Assembly (NCBI GenBank): GCA_041395505.1
Contig: JAWLAG010000002.1
Coordinates: 124,001-188,000, forward strand
From: Steroidobacteraceae bacterium
GTDB lineage: Bacteria; Pseudomonadota; Gammaproteobacteria; Steroidobacterales; Steroidobacteraceae
Length of the DNA stretch: 64,000 bases
Reading direction: 5' to 3'
Positions 27,620 to 38,076 of the stretch are shown piece by piece. The notes under the pieces are model-generated. The model searched no databases, was not told the origin of the DNA, and saw only the letters and a list, made by a program, of their open reading frames with translations. Positions within the stretch are counted from its first letter, which is position 1. Each line of letters begins with the position of its first letter. Position numbers and translations under genes: made by a program.

Positions 27620-28624
27620 TTAGATGAGGTTGCGGTCTTCTTCATGACGCAGACTGAGCGGCGGCCAGCCGTCCAGGCGCATGCCAAGCATCAGGCCGTG
27701 GCTTTGCAGCACTTCCTTGATTTCGGTCAATGACTTCTTGCCGAGATTGGGGGTGCGCAGCAGTTCCACCTCGGTGCGCTGCACCAGATCGCCGATGTAG
27801 TGGATATTCTCCGCTTTGAGGCAATTGGCGCTGCGCACGGTGAGCTCGAGCTCATCGACCGGCCGCAGCAGGATCGGATCGAACTGCATCTCCGTGACCT
27901 TGGCGGTGGTTTCTTCCTCCCCGCGAAGATCGACGAACACTGACAGCTGGTCCTTCAGTATGGCGCCGGCGCGGCGAATCGCCTCTTCGGCATCGATCGT
28001 ACCGTTCGTCTCGAGGTCCATTACCAGCTTGTCGAGGTCGGTGCGCTGCTCCACGCGCGCGGAGTCGACGCCATAGGTAACGCGCCGCACGGGCGAAAAC
28101 GAGGCATCGAGCTGCAGGCGACCGATCGGCCGGGACTGTTCCTCGAAGGCTACGCGCTGCGCCGCCGGCCGATAGCCGCGGCCACGCTCGACGCGCAGCA
28201 GCATGGACAGTTCACCTGCCTTGGTGAGATTGGCTATCACCAGGTCCGGGTTCACGACTTCGATATCGTGATCGGTCTGGATATCGCCCGCCGTGACCGG
28301 TCCCGGGCCTTTCTTGAGCAGGCGCAGCTCCGCCGAATCGCGCGAGTGCATGCGAATCGCCACCGACTTGAGGTTCAGCAGCACGTCGACTACGTCTTCC
28401 TGCACACCCTCCATGCTGGTGTACTCGTGCAGTACGCCGTCGATTTCCACCTCGGTGATCGCGGCGCCTGGCATCGACGAGAGCAGCACACGGCGCAATG
28501 CATTGCCCAGTGTGTGACCAAATCCGCGCTCCAGCGGTTCGATGGTGATACGCGCCTGGCAATGGCCGACGGGCTGTACCTTGACGACTCGTGGCTTGAG
28601 AAATTCTGTGACGGATCCTTGCAT
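27620..28624 (-). CDS. rpoA: RNA polymerase subunit alpha
   Basis: A 334-residue subunit (E. coli 329). The N-terminal dimerisation domain includes 'EPLERGFGHTLGNALRRVLL' (about 28-47). The C-terminal domain has the promoter UP-element and activator-contact helices (SANCLKAENIHYIGDLVQ...NLGKKSLTEIKEVL). It lies between rpsD and rplQ in the alpha operon. Confidence 0.98.
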   Translation of the reverse strand: MQGSVTEFLKPRVVKVQPVGHCQARITIEPLERGFGHTLGNALRRVLLSSMPGAAITEVEIDGVLHEYTSMEGVQEDVVDVLLNLKSVAIRMHSRDSAELRLLKKGPGPVTAGDIQTDHDIEVVNPDLVIANLTKAGELSMLLRVERGRGYRPAAQRVAFEEQSRPIGRLQLDASFSPVRRVTYGVDSARVEQRTDLDKLVMDLETNGTIDAEEAIRRAGAILKDQLSVFVDLRGEEETTAKVTEMQFDPILLRPVDELELTVRSANCLKAENIHYIGDLVQRTEVELLRTPNLGKKSLTEIKEVLQSHGLMLGMRLDGWPPLSLRHEEDRNLI

Positions 28625-28676
28625 TACCGTTGCACCCTATTATTTGTGACACCGCGGCAAAGCCGCAGCAATGCCT

Positions 28677-29300
<624 letters not shown>

Positions 29301-29326
29301 ATGCGAATTCCTCTGCCTCGTCAGCG

Positions 29327-29734
29327 CTATACGCGGCGGCGCTTGGGTGGCCGACAACCGTTGTGTGGAATGGGCGTGACGTCGGCGATGCTGGTGATCT
29401 TCAGGCCGCAGGCATTGAGCGCCCGCACGGCCGACTCGCGGCCAGGGCCCGGTCCGGCGACGCGCACTTCGACGTTCTTCAGGCCATGTTCCTGCGCGGC
29501 TGTTCCGGCCTTCTCGGCCGCCACCTGTGCCGCAAACGGCGTGCTCTTGCGCGAACCGCGGAAACCGCAGCCGCCCGAGGTCGCCCAGGACAGGGCGTTG
29601 CCCTGACGGTCCGTGATCGTGATGATCGTGTTGTTGAACGATGCATGCACATGGGCGATGCCGTCGAGCACGTTCTTGCGCGCTTTTTTCGGCTTCTTGC
29701 CCCCGGCTGCAGTTGCTTGCTTGGTCTCTGCCAT
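29327..29734 (-). CDS. rpsK: 30S ribosomal protein S11
   Basis: A 135-residue S11 lining the mRNA exit channel of the 30S platform. Diagnostic segments are HASFNNTIITITDRQGNAL and PIPHNGCRPPKRRRV at the C-terminus. A Lys/Ala-rich N-terminal extension (KQATAAGGKKPKKARKN) is typical. It lies between rpsM and rpsD. Confidence 0.98.
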   Translation of the reverse strand: MAETKQATAAGGKKPKKARKNVLDGIAHVHASFNNTIITITDRQGNALSWATSGGCGFRGSRKSTPFAAQVAAEKAGTAAQEHGLKNVEVRVAGPGPGRESAVRALNACGLKITSIADVTPIPHNGCRPPKRRRV

Positions 29735-29761
29735 GTTTCTCGCCTGTGCTTGTCCTATGCC

Positions 29762-30142
29762 TTATGCCTTGCCCGGAGGCGCATTGAGTTTGACGGCCTG
29801 TTTGCGCGGACCCTTGCGGGTACGCGCATTGGTGCGGGTGCGCTGGCCATTGACCGGCAGGCCGCGCCGATGACGCATGCCGCGGTAGGTTCCAAGGTCC
29901 ATCAATCGTTTGATGTTCATGGAAACCTCGCGGCGCAGGTCGCCTTCGACCAGTATTTTCTGGATCGTCGAACGCAGGTTGTTCACCTCGACCTCGGTCA
30001 GGTCCTTGACCTTGGTCGTGGTTTCCACGTTGGCGATCTGGCAGATCTGCTCAGCGCGCGCGCGGCCAATCCCGTAGATATGTGTCAGCCCGATGAGCAC
30101 ATGCTTGTTCATCGGTATGTTGATGCCGGCAATACGTGCCAT
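29762..30142 (-). CDS. rpsM: 30S ribosomal protein S13
   Basis: A 126-residue S13 of the 30S head, contacting tRNA and the 50S subunit. The start MARIAGINIPMNKHVLIGL is the family N-terminus. The C-terminal 'RTRTNARTRKGPRKQAVK' is the tRNA-contacting tail. It begins the alpha operon right after rpmJ. Confidence 0.98.
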   Translation of the reverse strand: MARIAGINIPMNKHVLIGLTHIYGIGRARAEQICQIANVETTTKVKDLTEVEVNNLRSTIQKILVEGDLRREVSMNIKRLMDLGTYRGMRHRRGLPVNGQRTRTNARTRKGPRKQAVKLNAPPGKA

Positions 30143-30147
30143 AGCTC

Positions 30148-30261
30148 TTAACCCTGCCGTTGTTTGTGACGCAGATCGCTGCAGATCACGTAAACGACGC
30201 GCCGGCGCCGCACGATCTTGCAGTTCTTGCACATCTTTTTAACTGATGGTCGGACTTTCAT
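30148..30261 (-). CDS. rpmJ: 50S ribosomal protein L36
   Basis: A 37-codon gene translating to MKVRPSVKKMCKNCKIVRRR followed by RVVYVICSDLRHKQRQG. It keeps the zinc ribbon ligands Cys11, Cys14, Cys27 and His32 of the cysteine-containing L36 form. It sits between secY and rpsM, the standard place. Confidence 0.97.
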   Translation of the reverse strand: MKVRPSVKKMCKNCKIVRRRRVVYVICSDLRHKQRQG

Positions 30262-30265
30262 CGTC

Positions 30266-31627
<1,362 letters not shown>

Positions 31628-31631
31628 GACG

Positions 31632-32075
31632 CTACTTCGCCGCCGCCTCGATCTTGCCGCCGGCCGCCTCGATCGCACTGCGCGCGCCCTTGGTCGCGAG
31701 GATGCCGCGCAATGTGACGGCACGCTCGAGCTTGCCCGAGAGTATGACTTTTGCCTGCTCGGCTCTCGCCGGCACGATGTTGCTCGCCTTCAACGCGGCC
31801 AGGTCGATCACCTGTGAATCGACCTTGGCGAGTTCATCGAGGCGCACTTCGGCGCGCGTCGATTTCTTCGCGGAGCGAAAGCCGAACTTCGGCAAGCGGC
31901 GCTGCACGGGCATCTGGCCGCCTTCGAAGCCGACCTTGTGATAGCCGCCCTTGCGCGCACGCTGGCCCTTCACGCCGCGGCCGGAGGTCTTGCCCTGGCC
32001 GCTCGATGCGCCACGACCAACCCGCAGGCGCTTGCGGCGCGCACCCGCGGCACTCTTGATTGTGTTCAATCGCAT
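31632..32075 (-). CDS. rplO: 50S ribosomal protein L15
   Basis: A 147-residue L15. The N-terminal basic glycine-rich arm (RVGRGASSGQGKTSGRGVKGQ) threads into 23S rRNA; the globular C-terminal half includes 'VIDLAALKASNIVPA'. The start MRLNTIKSAAGARRKRLRVG is typical. It lies between rpmD and secY. Confidence 0.97.
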   Translation of the reverse strand: MRLNTIKSAAGARRKRLRVGRGASSGQGKTSGRGVKGQRARKGGYHKVGFEGGQMPVQRRLPKFGFRSAKKSTRAEVRLDELAKVDSQVIDLAALKASNIVPARAEQAKVILSGKLERAVTLRGILATKGARSAIEAAGGKIEAAAK

Positions 32076-32096
32076 ACTTGCAACTCCAAAGGGGCG

Positions 32097-32288
32097 CTAC
32101 TGCCGCTCGACCTTGAGCAAATGCTGGGCGGCGTTGATCATGCCCCGGTTTTCGGCGGTGTCCGCCACCATTACCGACTGGTGACGCCGGCGCAGGCCGA
32201 GGCCGCGGGCGCTTGCCGCGATGCCGGCGAGTTGCCCATGCAGGCTCTTCTGCAGCGTCACCTTGATTTGCGCACTCGACTTGGCCAT
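32097..32288 (-). CDS. rpmD: 50S ribosomal protein L30
   Basis: A 63-residue L30, starting at MAKSSAQIKVTLQKSLHGQL. The core 'GLGLRRRHQSVMVADTAENR' matches the family. It has the usual length (E. coli 59) and sits between rpsE and rplO, with 4 bp separating it from rpsE. Confidence 0.96.
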   Translation of the reverse strand: MAKSSAQIKVTLQKSLHGQLAGIAASARGLGLRRRHQSVMVADTAENRGMINAAQHLLKVERQ

Positions 32289-32292
32289 GGCT

Positions 32293-32799
32293 TCAACCCG
32301 TGATTTCTTCCAGTGTCTTGCCGCGCTTCGCGGCGATGTCGCGCGGCGAGCGGATGGCTCCCAGCGCATTGATCGTCGCGCGCACCACATTGATCGGGTT
32401 GCGCGAACCATAGCTCTTGGCGAGCACGTTGCGCACGCCCGCGCACTCGAGCACGGCGCGCATCCCACCGCCGGCAATGACGCCGGTTCCGTCCGAAGCA
32501 GGCTGCATGAACACGCGGGTCGCACCATGACGGCCCTGAATCGCGTAGAACAATGTGTCGTTACGCAGCGCGACATTGATCAGGCTCTTGCGCGCCTGCG
32601 CCATTGCCTTGGATATGGCGACCGGCACCTCGCGTGCCTTGCCGAATCCAAAGCCAACGCGCCCGGCGCCATCGCCCACCACGGTAAGGGCGGTGAAACC
32701 GAACTGACGGCCACCCTTGACCACCTTGGCAGTGCGATTGACCGCCACGAGTTTCTCGATGAACTCGTCGCCGCCAGGTGTTTTCTCGACTCGTGCCAT
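32293..32799 (-). CDS. rpsE: 30S ribosomal protein S5
   Basis: A 168-residue S5 at the mRNA entry site, important for decoding accuracy. The double-stranded-RNA-binding N-terminal domain contains FIEKLVAVNRTAKVVKGGRQ. The C-terminal domain contains 'GVRNVLAKSYGSRNPINVVR'. It is standard in length and place in the spc operon. Confidence 0.98.
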   Translation of the reverse strand: MARVEKTPGGDEFIEKLVAVNRTAKVVKGGRQFGFTALTVVGDGAGRVGFGFGKAREVPVAISKAMAQARKSLINVALRNDTLFYAIQGRHGATRVFMQPASDGTGVIAGGGMRAVLECAGVRNVLAKSYGSRNPINVVRATINALGAIRSPRDIAAKRGKTLEEITG

Positions 32800-32817
32800 G
32801 CTTTGCTGCCCCGTTGT

Positions 32818-33177
32818 CTAAAACTTCAGTCCCGCTTCGCGTGCCGCGTCGGCAAGCGCCTTCACGCGACCATGAAAGCGAAATCCCGACCGGTCGAAAG
32901 CGACCGCCTCGATGCCGGCTGCCCGTGCCTTTTCGGCAATCGACCGGCCAACCGCCTTTGCCGCATCGACATTGCCCGTCGCCTTGAGCCCGGTCACGAG
33001 CCCCTTGTCGAGCGTCGAGGCCGTCGCGACGACGTGATCCGTACCGGCAGCGAACAGCTGCGCGTATATGTGTCGCGGTGTGCGATGCACGGCAAGCCGC
33101 GCCGCGCCCAGCTCGCGAATCTTCGCCCTTGGCTTGGTCGCTCGGCGCATCCGGCGCTGCTTCTTGGTGATTTGCAT
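32818..33177 (-). CDS. rplR: 50S ribosomal protein L18
   Basis: A 119-residue 5S rRNA-binding protein. Basic N-terminus (ITKKQRRMRRATKPRAKIREL) and C-terminal 'FDRSGFRFHGRVKALADAAR' are diagnostic. It lies between rplF and rpsE. Confidence 0.97.
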   Translation of the reverse strand: MQITKKQRRMRRATKPRAKIRELGAARLAVHRTPRHIYAQLFAAGTDHVVATASTLDKGLVTGLKATGNVDAAKAVGRSIAEKARAAGIEAVAFDRSGFRFHGRVKALADAAREAGLKF

Positions 33178-33197
33178 GTTCCTATCCTGCGCGCAAG

Positions 33198-33722
33198 TTA
33201 TTTCTTCTTGCCTTCCTTGAGGGAAATACGCTCGTTGGCATAGCGCACGCCCTTGCCCTTGTACGGTTCCGGCGGTCGCAGCTCGCGAATCTTCGCGGCA
33301 ACCTGCCCAACGCGCTGCTTGTCGATGCCCTTGACGACGATCTCGGTCTGACTCGGCGCCTCGATGCTGATGCCATCGGGCACCGGGAAGACAACCGGGT
33401 GCGAAAATCCGAGTACGAGGTTGAGGTTCTTGCCCTGCACCTGGGCTCGAAATCCGACGCCGACCAGTTCCAGCTTGCGTTCGTAACCCTTCGACACGCC
33501 GCGTACGACATTGGCAAGATGCGCGCGGATGGATCCTGCGTGCATGCGCTGCTCGCGCGTGTACTTGAGGGCGAGTTTTTTCTCCTCGGCGATTACACCG
33601 ACCCCGCCCGACAGCGGCACGGCGATCGTTCCCTTGGCGCCCTTGACCGTCACCTGGCCTGCGGCAACGCTTGCTGTCACGCCCTGGGGCAGTTCAACCG
33701 GTTGTTTTGCAATTCGACTCAT
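33198..33722 (-). CDS. rplF: 50S ribosomal protein L6
   Basis: A 174-residue L6 with the two repeated alpha/beta domains. The signature 'PEPYKGKGVRYANERISLKE' closes the C-terminal domain. L6 lies near the factor-binding site at the L7/L12 stalk base. It has normal length and position. Confidence 0.98.
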   Translation of the reverse strand: MSRIAKQPVELPQGVTASVAAGQVTVKGAKGTIAVPLSGGVGVIAEEKKLALKYTREQRMHAGSIRAHLANVVRGVSKGYERKLELVGVGFRAQVQGKNLNLVLGFSHPVVFPVPDGISIEAPSQTEIVVKGIDKQRVGQVAAKIRELRPPEPYKGKGVRYANERISLKEGKKK

Positions 33723-33751
33723 GCGCTCTCACCTAAGCAGATACATCGTCG

Positions 33752-34147
33752 TCAGGCGACGATGCACAGCACCTCGCCGCCCTGGCCGATTTCGCGCGCC
33801 TGACGGTCCGTCATGACGCCGCGCGGCGTGGATACGATCACCGTGCCCATGCCGCCGAGAATCTTCGGCAGCTCCGTCTTGCCGCGATAAATACGCAGCC
33901 CCGGTCGGCTCACCCGCTCCAGGCGGTCTATCACCGGCCGGCCCTCGAAATACTTCAACTCGATCGTCAGTTCGCGCTTCGCGCCATTGTCGGAAGTGCG
34001 GAAATCGTTGATATAGCCCTCGTCCTTCAGGACCTTGGCAATGGCGGTCTTGATGCGCGATGCGCTCACCGCGACTTCGGTCTTGCCAGCCATCTGCGCG
34101 TTGCGGATGCGGGTCAGAAGATCGGCTATTGGATCGGTCATGCTCAT
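33752..34147 (-). CDS. rpsH: 30S ribosomal protein S8
   Basis: A 131-residue primary 16S rRNA-binding protein and, in E. coli, the spc operon repressor. The start MSMTDPIADLLTRIRNAQMA is typical; a second ATG two codons in is possible. The C-terminal 'GTVIVSTPRGVMTDRQAREI' is the rRNA-binding signature. Confidence 0.98.
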   Translation of the reverse strand: MSMTDPIADLLTRIRNAQMAGKTEVAVSASRIKTAIAKVLKDEGYINDFRTSDNGAKRELTIELKYFEGRPVIDRLERVSRPGLRIYRGKTELPKILGGMGTVIVSTPRGVMTDRQAREIGQGGEVLCIVA

Positions 34148-34162
34148 GTCTTGAGTGACTCC

Positions 34163-34468
34163 TTACCAGCTGGCCTTGGACACGCCAGGAATTTCCCCGC
34201 GCATGGCCAATTCGCGGATCTTCGTACGCGACAATCCGAATTTGCGATACACGCCACGCGAACGTCCCGTCAGAGAACAGCGATTGCGGGTACGGATTGG
34301 TGACGCGTCACGCGGCAATTTCTGCAACGCAACCTGGGCAACCTCGCGCTCCTGCGGCGAGGACTTCGGACTGCGTATGGTCTCTTTCAGCGCCGCGCGC
34401 TTGGCTGCGTACCGCTTGACCGTGCGTGCCCGACGCTTGTCGCGCTCCACCATGTTTGTCTTGGCCAT
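34163..34468 (-). CDS. rpsN: 30S ribosomal protein S14
   Basis: A 101-residue S14 of the long, zinc-independent form: only one cysteine and no CxxC pairs. The C-terminal 'SLTGRSRGVYRKFGLSRTKI' is diagnostic. It lies between rplE and rpsH. Confidence 0.97.
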   Translation of the reverse strand: MAKTNMVERDKRRARTVKRYAAKRAALKETIRSPKSSPQEREVAQVALQKLPRDASPIRTRNRCSLTGRSRGVYRKFGLSRTKIRELAMRGEIPGVSKASW

Positions 34469-34513
34469 AGTCTCTTGCTACCTCTGCCTGTCTGCCCTGC
34501 AGTTGCTGCGCCT

Positions 34514-35053
34514 TTATTTGCGGAACGGAAAATTGAACGCTTCGAGCAACGCACGACCTGCCTTGTCGTCCGCGGCCGTCGTGGTGATGGTGATGTCCAT
34601 GCCACGCAGCTGGTCGATCTGGTCGTACTGGATCTCCGGAAAAATGATCTGCTCTTTCACGCCAAGGCTGTAATTGCCCCGGCCATCGAACGAACGCGGC
34701 GACAGGCCGCGAAAATCACGCACCCGCGGCAGCGCAATGGTGATCAGCCTGTCGAGGAATTCGTACATGCGCCGGCCGCGCAGCGTCACCTTGCAACCGA
34801 TCGCAAGTCCGTCGCGCACCTTGAACGACGCGACCGACTTCTTGGCCGTGCATAGCATCGGCTTCTGGCCGGTGATCCTGGTCAAGTCGCCGACGGCGGC
34901 ATCGATGACCTTGCGGTCTGCAACGGCTTCGCCGACACCCATGTTGACCGTGATCTTGGTAATGCGCGGCACCTGCATCGGATTGCCGCACTTGAGCTCC
35001 GAAGTGAGCTTCGGCACCACCTTGTCGCGATAAAATTCCTGCAAACGTGTCAT
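34514..35053 (-). CDS. rplE: 50S ribosomal protein L5
   Basis: A 179-residue 5S rRNA-binding protein contacting P-site tRNA. Diagnostic segments are 'VPRITKITVNMGVGEAVADR' and IFPEIQYDQIDQLRGMDI. Length equals E. coli L5. Confidence 0.98.
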   Translation of the reverse strand: MTRLQEFYRDKVVPKLTSELKCGNPMQVPRITKITVNMGVGEAVADRKVIDAAVGDLTRITGQKPMLCTAKKSVASFKVRDGLAIGCKVTLRGRRMYEFLDRLITIALPRVRDFRGLSPRSFDGRGNYSLGVKEQIIFPEIQYDQIDQLRGMDITITTTAADDKAGRALLEAFNFPFRK

Positions 35054-35063
35054 GACTTGGGCC

Positions 35064-35390
35064 TCAGGCTCCGATCATTTCGCCATTGGACTTGAAGAAT
35101 CGCACGCGCTTGCCATCCGCAAGGCGCTTGACGCCCACGCGCTCGCTGCGCTTGCCCGACGCATTCCACAATGCCAGCTTGCACAACCTGAGCGGCGCCT
35201 CCTTGTCGATGATGCCGCCAGGAGCCGGCGCACCCTGCGCCGTCGGTCGTGGCTTCTGGTGCTTCTTGACGCGGTTGATCCCCTCGACCAGGGCCGTGCC
35301 ATCGGCCAGCACCTGAAGTACCGTGCCACGTCGTCCCTTGTCGCGGCCCGACAGGACCACTACCTGATCACCCTTGCGAATCTTGCGCAT
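35064..35390 (-). CDS. rplX: 50S ribosomal protein L24
   Basis: A 108-residue assembly-initiator protein of the 50S subunit. The KOW motif is at the start (IRKGDQVVVLSGRDKGRRGT), and 'KHQKPRPTAQGAPAPGGIID' follows. It lies between rplN and rplE. Confidence 0.97.
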   Translation of the reverse strand: MRKIRKGDQVVVLSGRDKGRRGTVLQVLADGTALVEGINRVKKHQKPRPTAQGAPAPGGIIDKEAPLRLCKLALWNASGKRSERVGVKRLADGKRVRFFKSNGEMIGA

Positions 35391-35392
35391 GG

Positions 35393-35761
35393 TCAGAGCA
35401 CCTCTGGCGCGAGCGAAATGATTTTCATGAACTGCTGGTTGCGCAGCTCGCGCGTAACCGGTCCGAAAATGCGGGTACCGATCGGCTCGAGCTTGTTGGT
35501 GAGCAATACGGCGGCATTGCCGTCGAAGCGAATCAGGGACCCATCCGGACGACGCACACCCTTGCGGGTTCGCACGATCACGGCGTCGTAGACCTCGCCT
35601 TTCTTGACTTTGCCACGGGGTATAGCGTCCTTGACGCTGACCTTGATGACGTCACCGACGTTGGCATAACGGCGGCGCGTGCCACCGAGCACCTTGATGC
35701 ACATCAGGGTTCTTGCGCCGCTGTTATCCGCGGCATTTAGCATCGAGCGCAGTTGAATCAT
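35393..35761 (-). CDS. rplN: 50S ribosomal protein L14
   Basis: A 122-residue L14 at the intersubunit bridge. The start MIQLRSMLNAADNSGARTLM and the signature 'DGSLIRFDGNAAVLLTNKLE' are diagnostic. It is separated from rplX by 2 bp. Confidence 0.98.
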   Translation of the reverse strand: MIQLRSMLNAADNSGARTLMCIKVLGGTRRRYANVGDVIKVSVKDAIPRGKVKKGEVYDAVIVRTRKGVRRPDGSLIRFDGNAAVLLTNKLEPIGTRIFGPVTRELRNQQFMKIISLAPEVL

Positions 35762-35774
35762 GGGTCACCCGTTC

Positions 35775-36038
35775 TCACTCAGCCTGTGACTCGAGAACCT
35801 GCAGGACCTTCCACGACTTGTGCCGCGACATCGGCCGACACGGCGTGATCGTCACGAGATCGCCTTCGCGAACACTGCCGTTCTCATCGTGCGCAAGGAA
35901 CTTGGTCGTGCGTCGCACGTACTTGCCATAGCGCGGGTGGCGAATGAGTCGCTCGACCGACACCGCAACCGTCTTGTTCATTTTGTTGCTCACGACGCGT
36001 CCGGTCAGGGTCCGCGCCTGGCTGCTGTCATCCGCCAT
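35775..36038 (-). CDS. rpsQ: 30S ribosomal protein S17
   Basis: An 87-residue primary 16S-binding protein. The start at 36038 (MADDSSQARTLTGRVVS) overlaps the rpmC stop by 11 bp. The OB-fold signature 'GDLVTITPCRPMSRHKSWKV' is present. Confidence 0.97.
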   Translation of the reverse strand: MADDSSQARTLTGRVVSNKMNKTVAVSVERLIRHPRYGKYVRRTTKFLAHDENGSVREGDLVTITPCRPMSRHKSWKVLQVLESQAE

Positions 36039-36234
36039 GAGACTTCTCCGCACTTCGTTCACGCAAAATCGTCTTGATCCGCGCGATGTTGCGCCGGACA
36101 CGGCCAAACTCGTTCGGCTTGACCCCTTGCCCGGCAACCAACTGCATGCGCAGCGAGAACTGCTCGCGGCGCAACTTGAGCAGCTCGTCGTTCAACTGCT
36201 CATCCGATCTGTTGCGAATTTCTTTTGCGTCCAT
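36028..36234 (-). CDS. rpmC: 50S ribosomal protein L29
   Basis: A 68-residue two-helix protein at the peptide exit, near the trigger factor and SRP docking site. 'LNDELLKLRREQFSLRMQLV' and 'RRNIARIKTILRER' are diagnostic. It lies between rplP and rpsQ. Confidence 0.97.
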   Translation of the reverse strand: MDAKEIRNRSDEQLNDELLKLRREQFSLRMQLVAGQGVKPNEFGRVRRNIARIKTILRERSAEKSHGG

Positions 36235-36260
36235 CTTTGATTACTTTCTGCGCACGACGA

Positions 36261-36674
36261 CTAAAGGACCTGGCGACGCACGAATCCGGTGCGTACCGAG
36301 AGCTTGGCGCCGGCAAGGCGGAATGCTTCGCGTGCCGTCGCCTCGTCTACGCCCTCCATCTCGAACAGCACCTTGCCCGGCTGCACTTTCGCGACCCAGT
36401 ACTCGACATTGCCCTTGCCGCTGCCCATGCGCACTTCGAGCGGCTTCTTGGTAATCGGTACATCCGGGAACACGCGGATCCAGATCTGGCCGCCACGCTT
36501 GACGTAGCGCGCCATGGCACGACGAGCCGCCTCGATTTCGCGCGCGGTCATGCGCGCACGATCGAGCGATTTCAAGCCAAAATCGCCAAAGGCCACGCTG
36601 CTGCCGCGGGTCGCAAGTCCCGGGTTGCGACCCTTGAACTGCTTGCGGTATTTGGTTCTCTTTGGTTGCTGCAT
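36261..36674 (-). CDS. rplP: 50S ribosomal protein L16
   Basis: A 137-residue protein near the A-site and peptidyl-transferase centre. The start MQQPKRTKYRKQFKGRNPGL and the segment VQPGKVLFEMEGVDEATARE are diagnostic. Length equals the E. coli protein within one residue. Confidence 0.98.
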   Translation of the reverse strand: MQQPKRTKYRKQFKGRNPGLATRGSSVAFGDFGLKSLDRARMTAREIEAARRAMARYVKRGGQIWIRVFPDVPITKKPLEVRMGSGKGNVEYWVAKVQPGKVLFEMEGVDEATAREAFRLAGAKLSVRTGFVRRQVL

Positions 36675-36695
36675 GTTTGGTCAACTCCGCCGCGT

Positions 36696-37430
36696 TCAGC
36701 CGGCCGGCGCCTCCGCAGGAGCAGCCGGGGCTGCCTGTTCGGCGTTCTCGGTGGCGGCAGCTTCCGCGCTCTCAGCCTCCAGCTTCTCCTCCGCACCGAA
36801 AATCTCGCCCTTGAAGATCCACACCTTGATGCCGATCACGCCGTAGGTCGTCTTGGCTTCGGACAGCCCGTAGTCGATGTCGGCGCGGTAGGTATGCAGT
36901 GGTATGCGTCCTTCGCGATACCACTCGGTGCGGGCGATTTCAGCGCCATTCAGGCGACCGGACAGGCGCACCTTGATACCGAGCGCGCCGCTGCGCATCG
37001 TGCTCATGACGGCGCGACGCATGGCGCGACGGAACATCACGCGTTTTTCGATCTGCTGGGCGATGCTGTCGGCAACCAGCTGCGCATCAAGTTCGGGCTT
37101 GCGGATTTCGGAAATGTTCACACGCACGTCGGTAACCGGCATACGCAGCATGCGTGCCGTGTCGACGCGCAATTTCTCTATGTCCTCGCCCTTCTTGCCG
37201 ATGACGATGCCTGGCCGCGCTGTCTGGATGGTGATGTTGACTTTCTTCGCGGCGCGCTCGATGTTGATGCGGCTGACGGACGCTTCCCTGAGTTTATTCT
37301 TGAGAAACTCGCGGACGTCGAAATCGGTCTTGAGGTTGGCAGCATAGTTGCGCGTGTCCGCATACCACTTGCTGGTCCAATCGCGCACGATGCCCAGGCG
37401 TATTCCAATCGGGTTTACTTTTTGACCCAT
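36696..37430 (-). CDS. rpsC: 30S ribosomal protein S3
   Basis: A 244-residue S3 at the mRNA entry. The start MGQKVNPIGIRLGIVRDW, the KH domain segment PGIVIGKKGEDIEKLR, and 'GVIGIKVWIFKGEIFG' are diagnostic. An Ala/Glu/Pro-rich C-terminal tail of about 25 residues follows, common in proteobacteria but of variable sequence. Confidence 0.98.
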   Translation of the reverse strand: MGQKVNPIGIRLGIVRDWTSKWYADTRNYAANLKTDFDVREFLKNKLREASVSRINIERAAKKVNITIQTARPGIVIGKKGEDIEKLRVDTARMLRMPVTDVRVNISEIRKPELDAQLVADSIAQQIEKRVMFRRAMRRAVMSTMRSGALGIKVRLSGRLNGAEIARTEWYREGRIPLHTYRADIDYGLSEAKTTYGVIGIKVWIFKGEIFGAEEKLEAESAEAAATENAEQAAPAAPAEAPAG

Positions 37431-37433
37431 CGA

Positions 37434-37772
37434 TCAATCCTTCGCGCCGTCGCTGACGACGATCGTGATATGACTATTGCGCTTCACAACGCGAGTACCG
37501 CGGCCCTTGGCGCGAGCGGCGAAACGCTTGTAGACCGGCGCCGTGTCGACCATGACTCGCGACACTTTCAGTTCGTCCACATCGAGATTCTGGTTCTCGG
37601 CATTGTTCACGGCCGACCACAGCAGCTTGTGGACGATTCGGGCGCCTTTCTTCGGCATGAACTTGAGGATGTTGAGCGCATTGCTCGCATTCTTGCCGCG
37701 CACCGCGTCGGCAACGATGCGGCATTTCTGCGGCGAGATACGCGCGTAACGCAATTTGGCACTGACTTCCAT
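37434..37772 (-). CDS. rplV: 50S ribosomal protein L22
   Basis: A 112-residue protein whose beta-hairpin lines the exit tunnel (VDTAPVYKRFAARAKGRGTR). The start at 37772 (MEVSAKLRYARISPQKCR) is the family N-terminus. No obvious macrolide-resistance insertion is seen in the hairpin. Confidence 0.97.
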   Translation of the reverse strand: MEVSAKLRYARISPQKCRIVADAVRGKNASNALNILKFMPKKGARIVHKLLWSAVNNAENQNLDVDELKVSRVMVDTAPVYKRFAARAKGRGTRVVKRNSHITIVVSDGAKD

Positions 37773-37776
37773 GCGC

Positions 37777-38055
37777 CTACCCTTCCGAGCTCTTGCGATC
37801 GCCCGAGTGCGACTTGAACGTGCGCGTCGGGGCGAATTCACCGAGCTTGTGCCCGACCATGTTCTCGGAGACCAGCACTGGTATGTGCTGCCGGCCGTTG
37901 TGCACGGCGAGGGTCAGACCCACCATCTCGGGCGTGATCAATGAGCGTCGCGACCATGTCTTGATCGGCTTGCGGTCATTTTTCGCGGCCGCGGTCTCGA
38001 CCTTGCGCGCGAGGTGCAGATCGACGAACGGGCCTTTCTTGAGCGAACGTGGCAC
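37777..38055 (-). CDS. rpsS: 30S ribosomal protein S19
   Basis: A 92-residue S19 of the 30S head. The start codon is GTG, giving MPRSLKKGPFVDLHLARKVE. The signature TLAVHNGRQHIPVLVSENMV is present. It lies between rplB and rplV. Confidence 0.98.
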   Translation of the reverse strand: MPRSLKKGPFVDLHLARKVETAAAKNDRKPIKTWSRRSLITPEMVGLTLAVHNGRQHIPVLVSENMVGHKLGEFAPTRTFKSHSGDRKSSEG

Positions 38056-38076
38056 TTTGCTTCTACCTCAATGCGA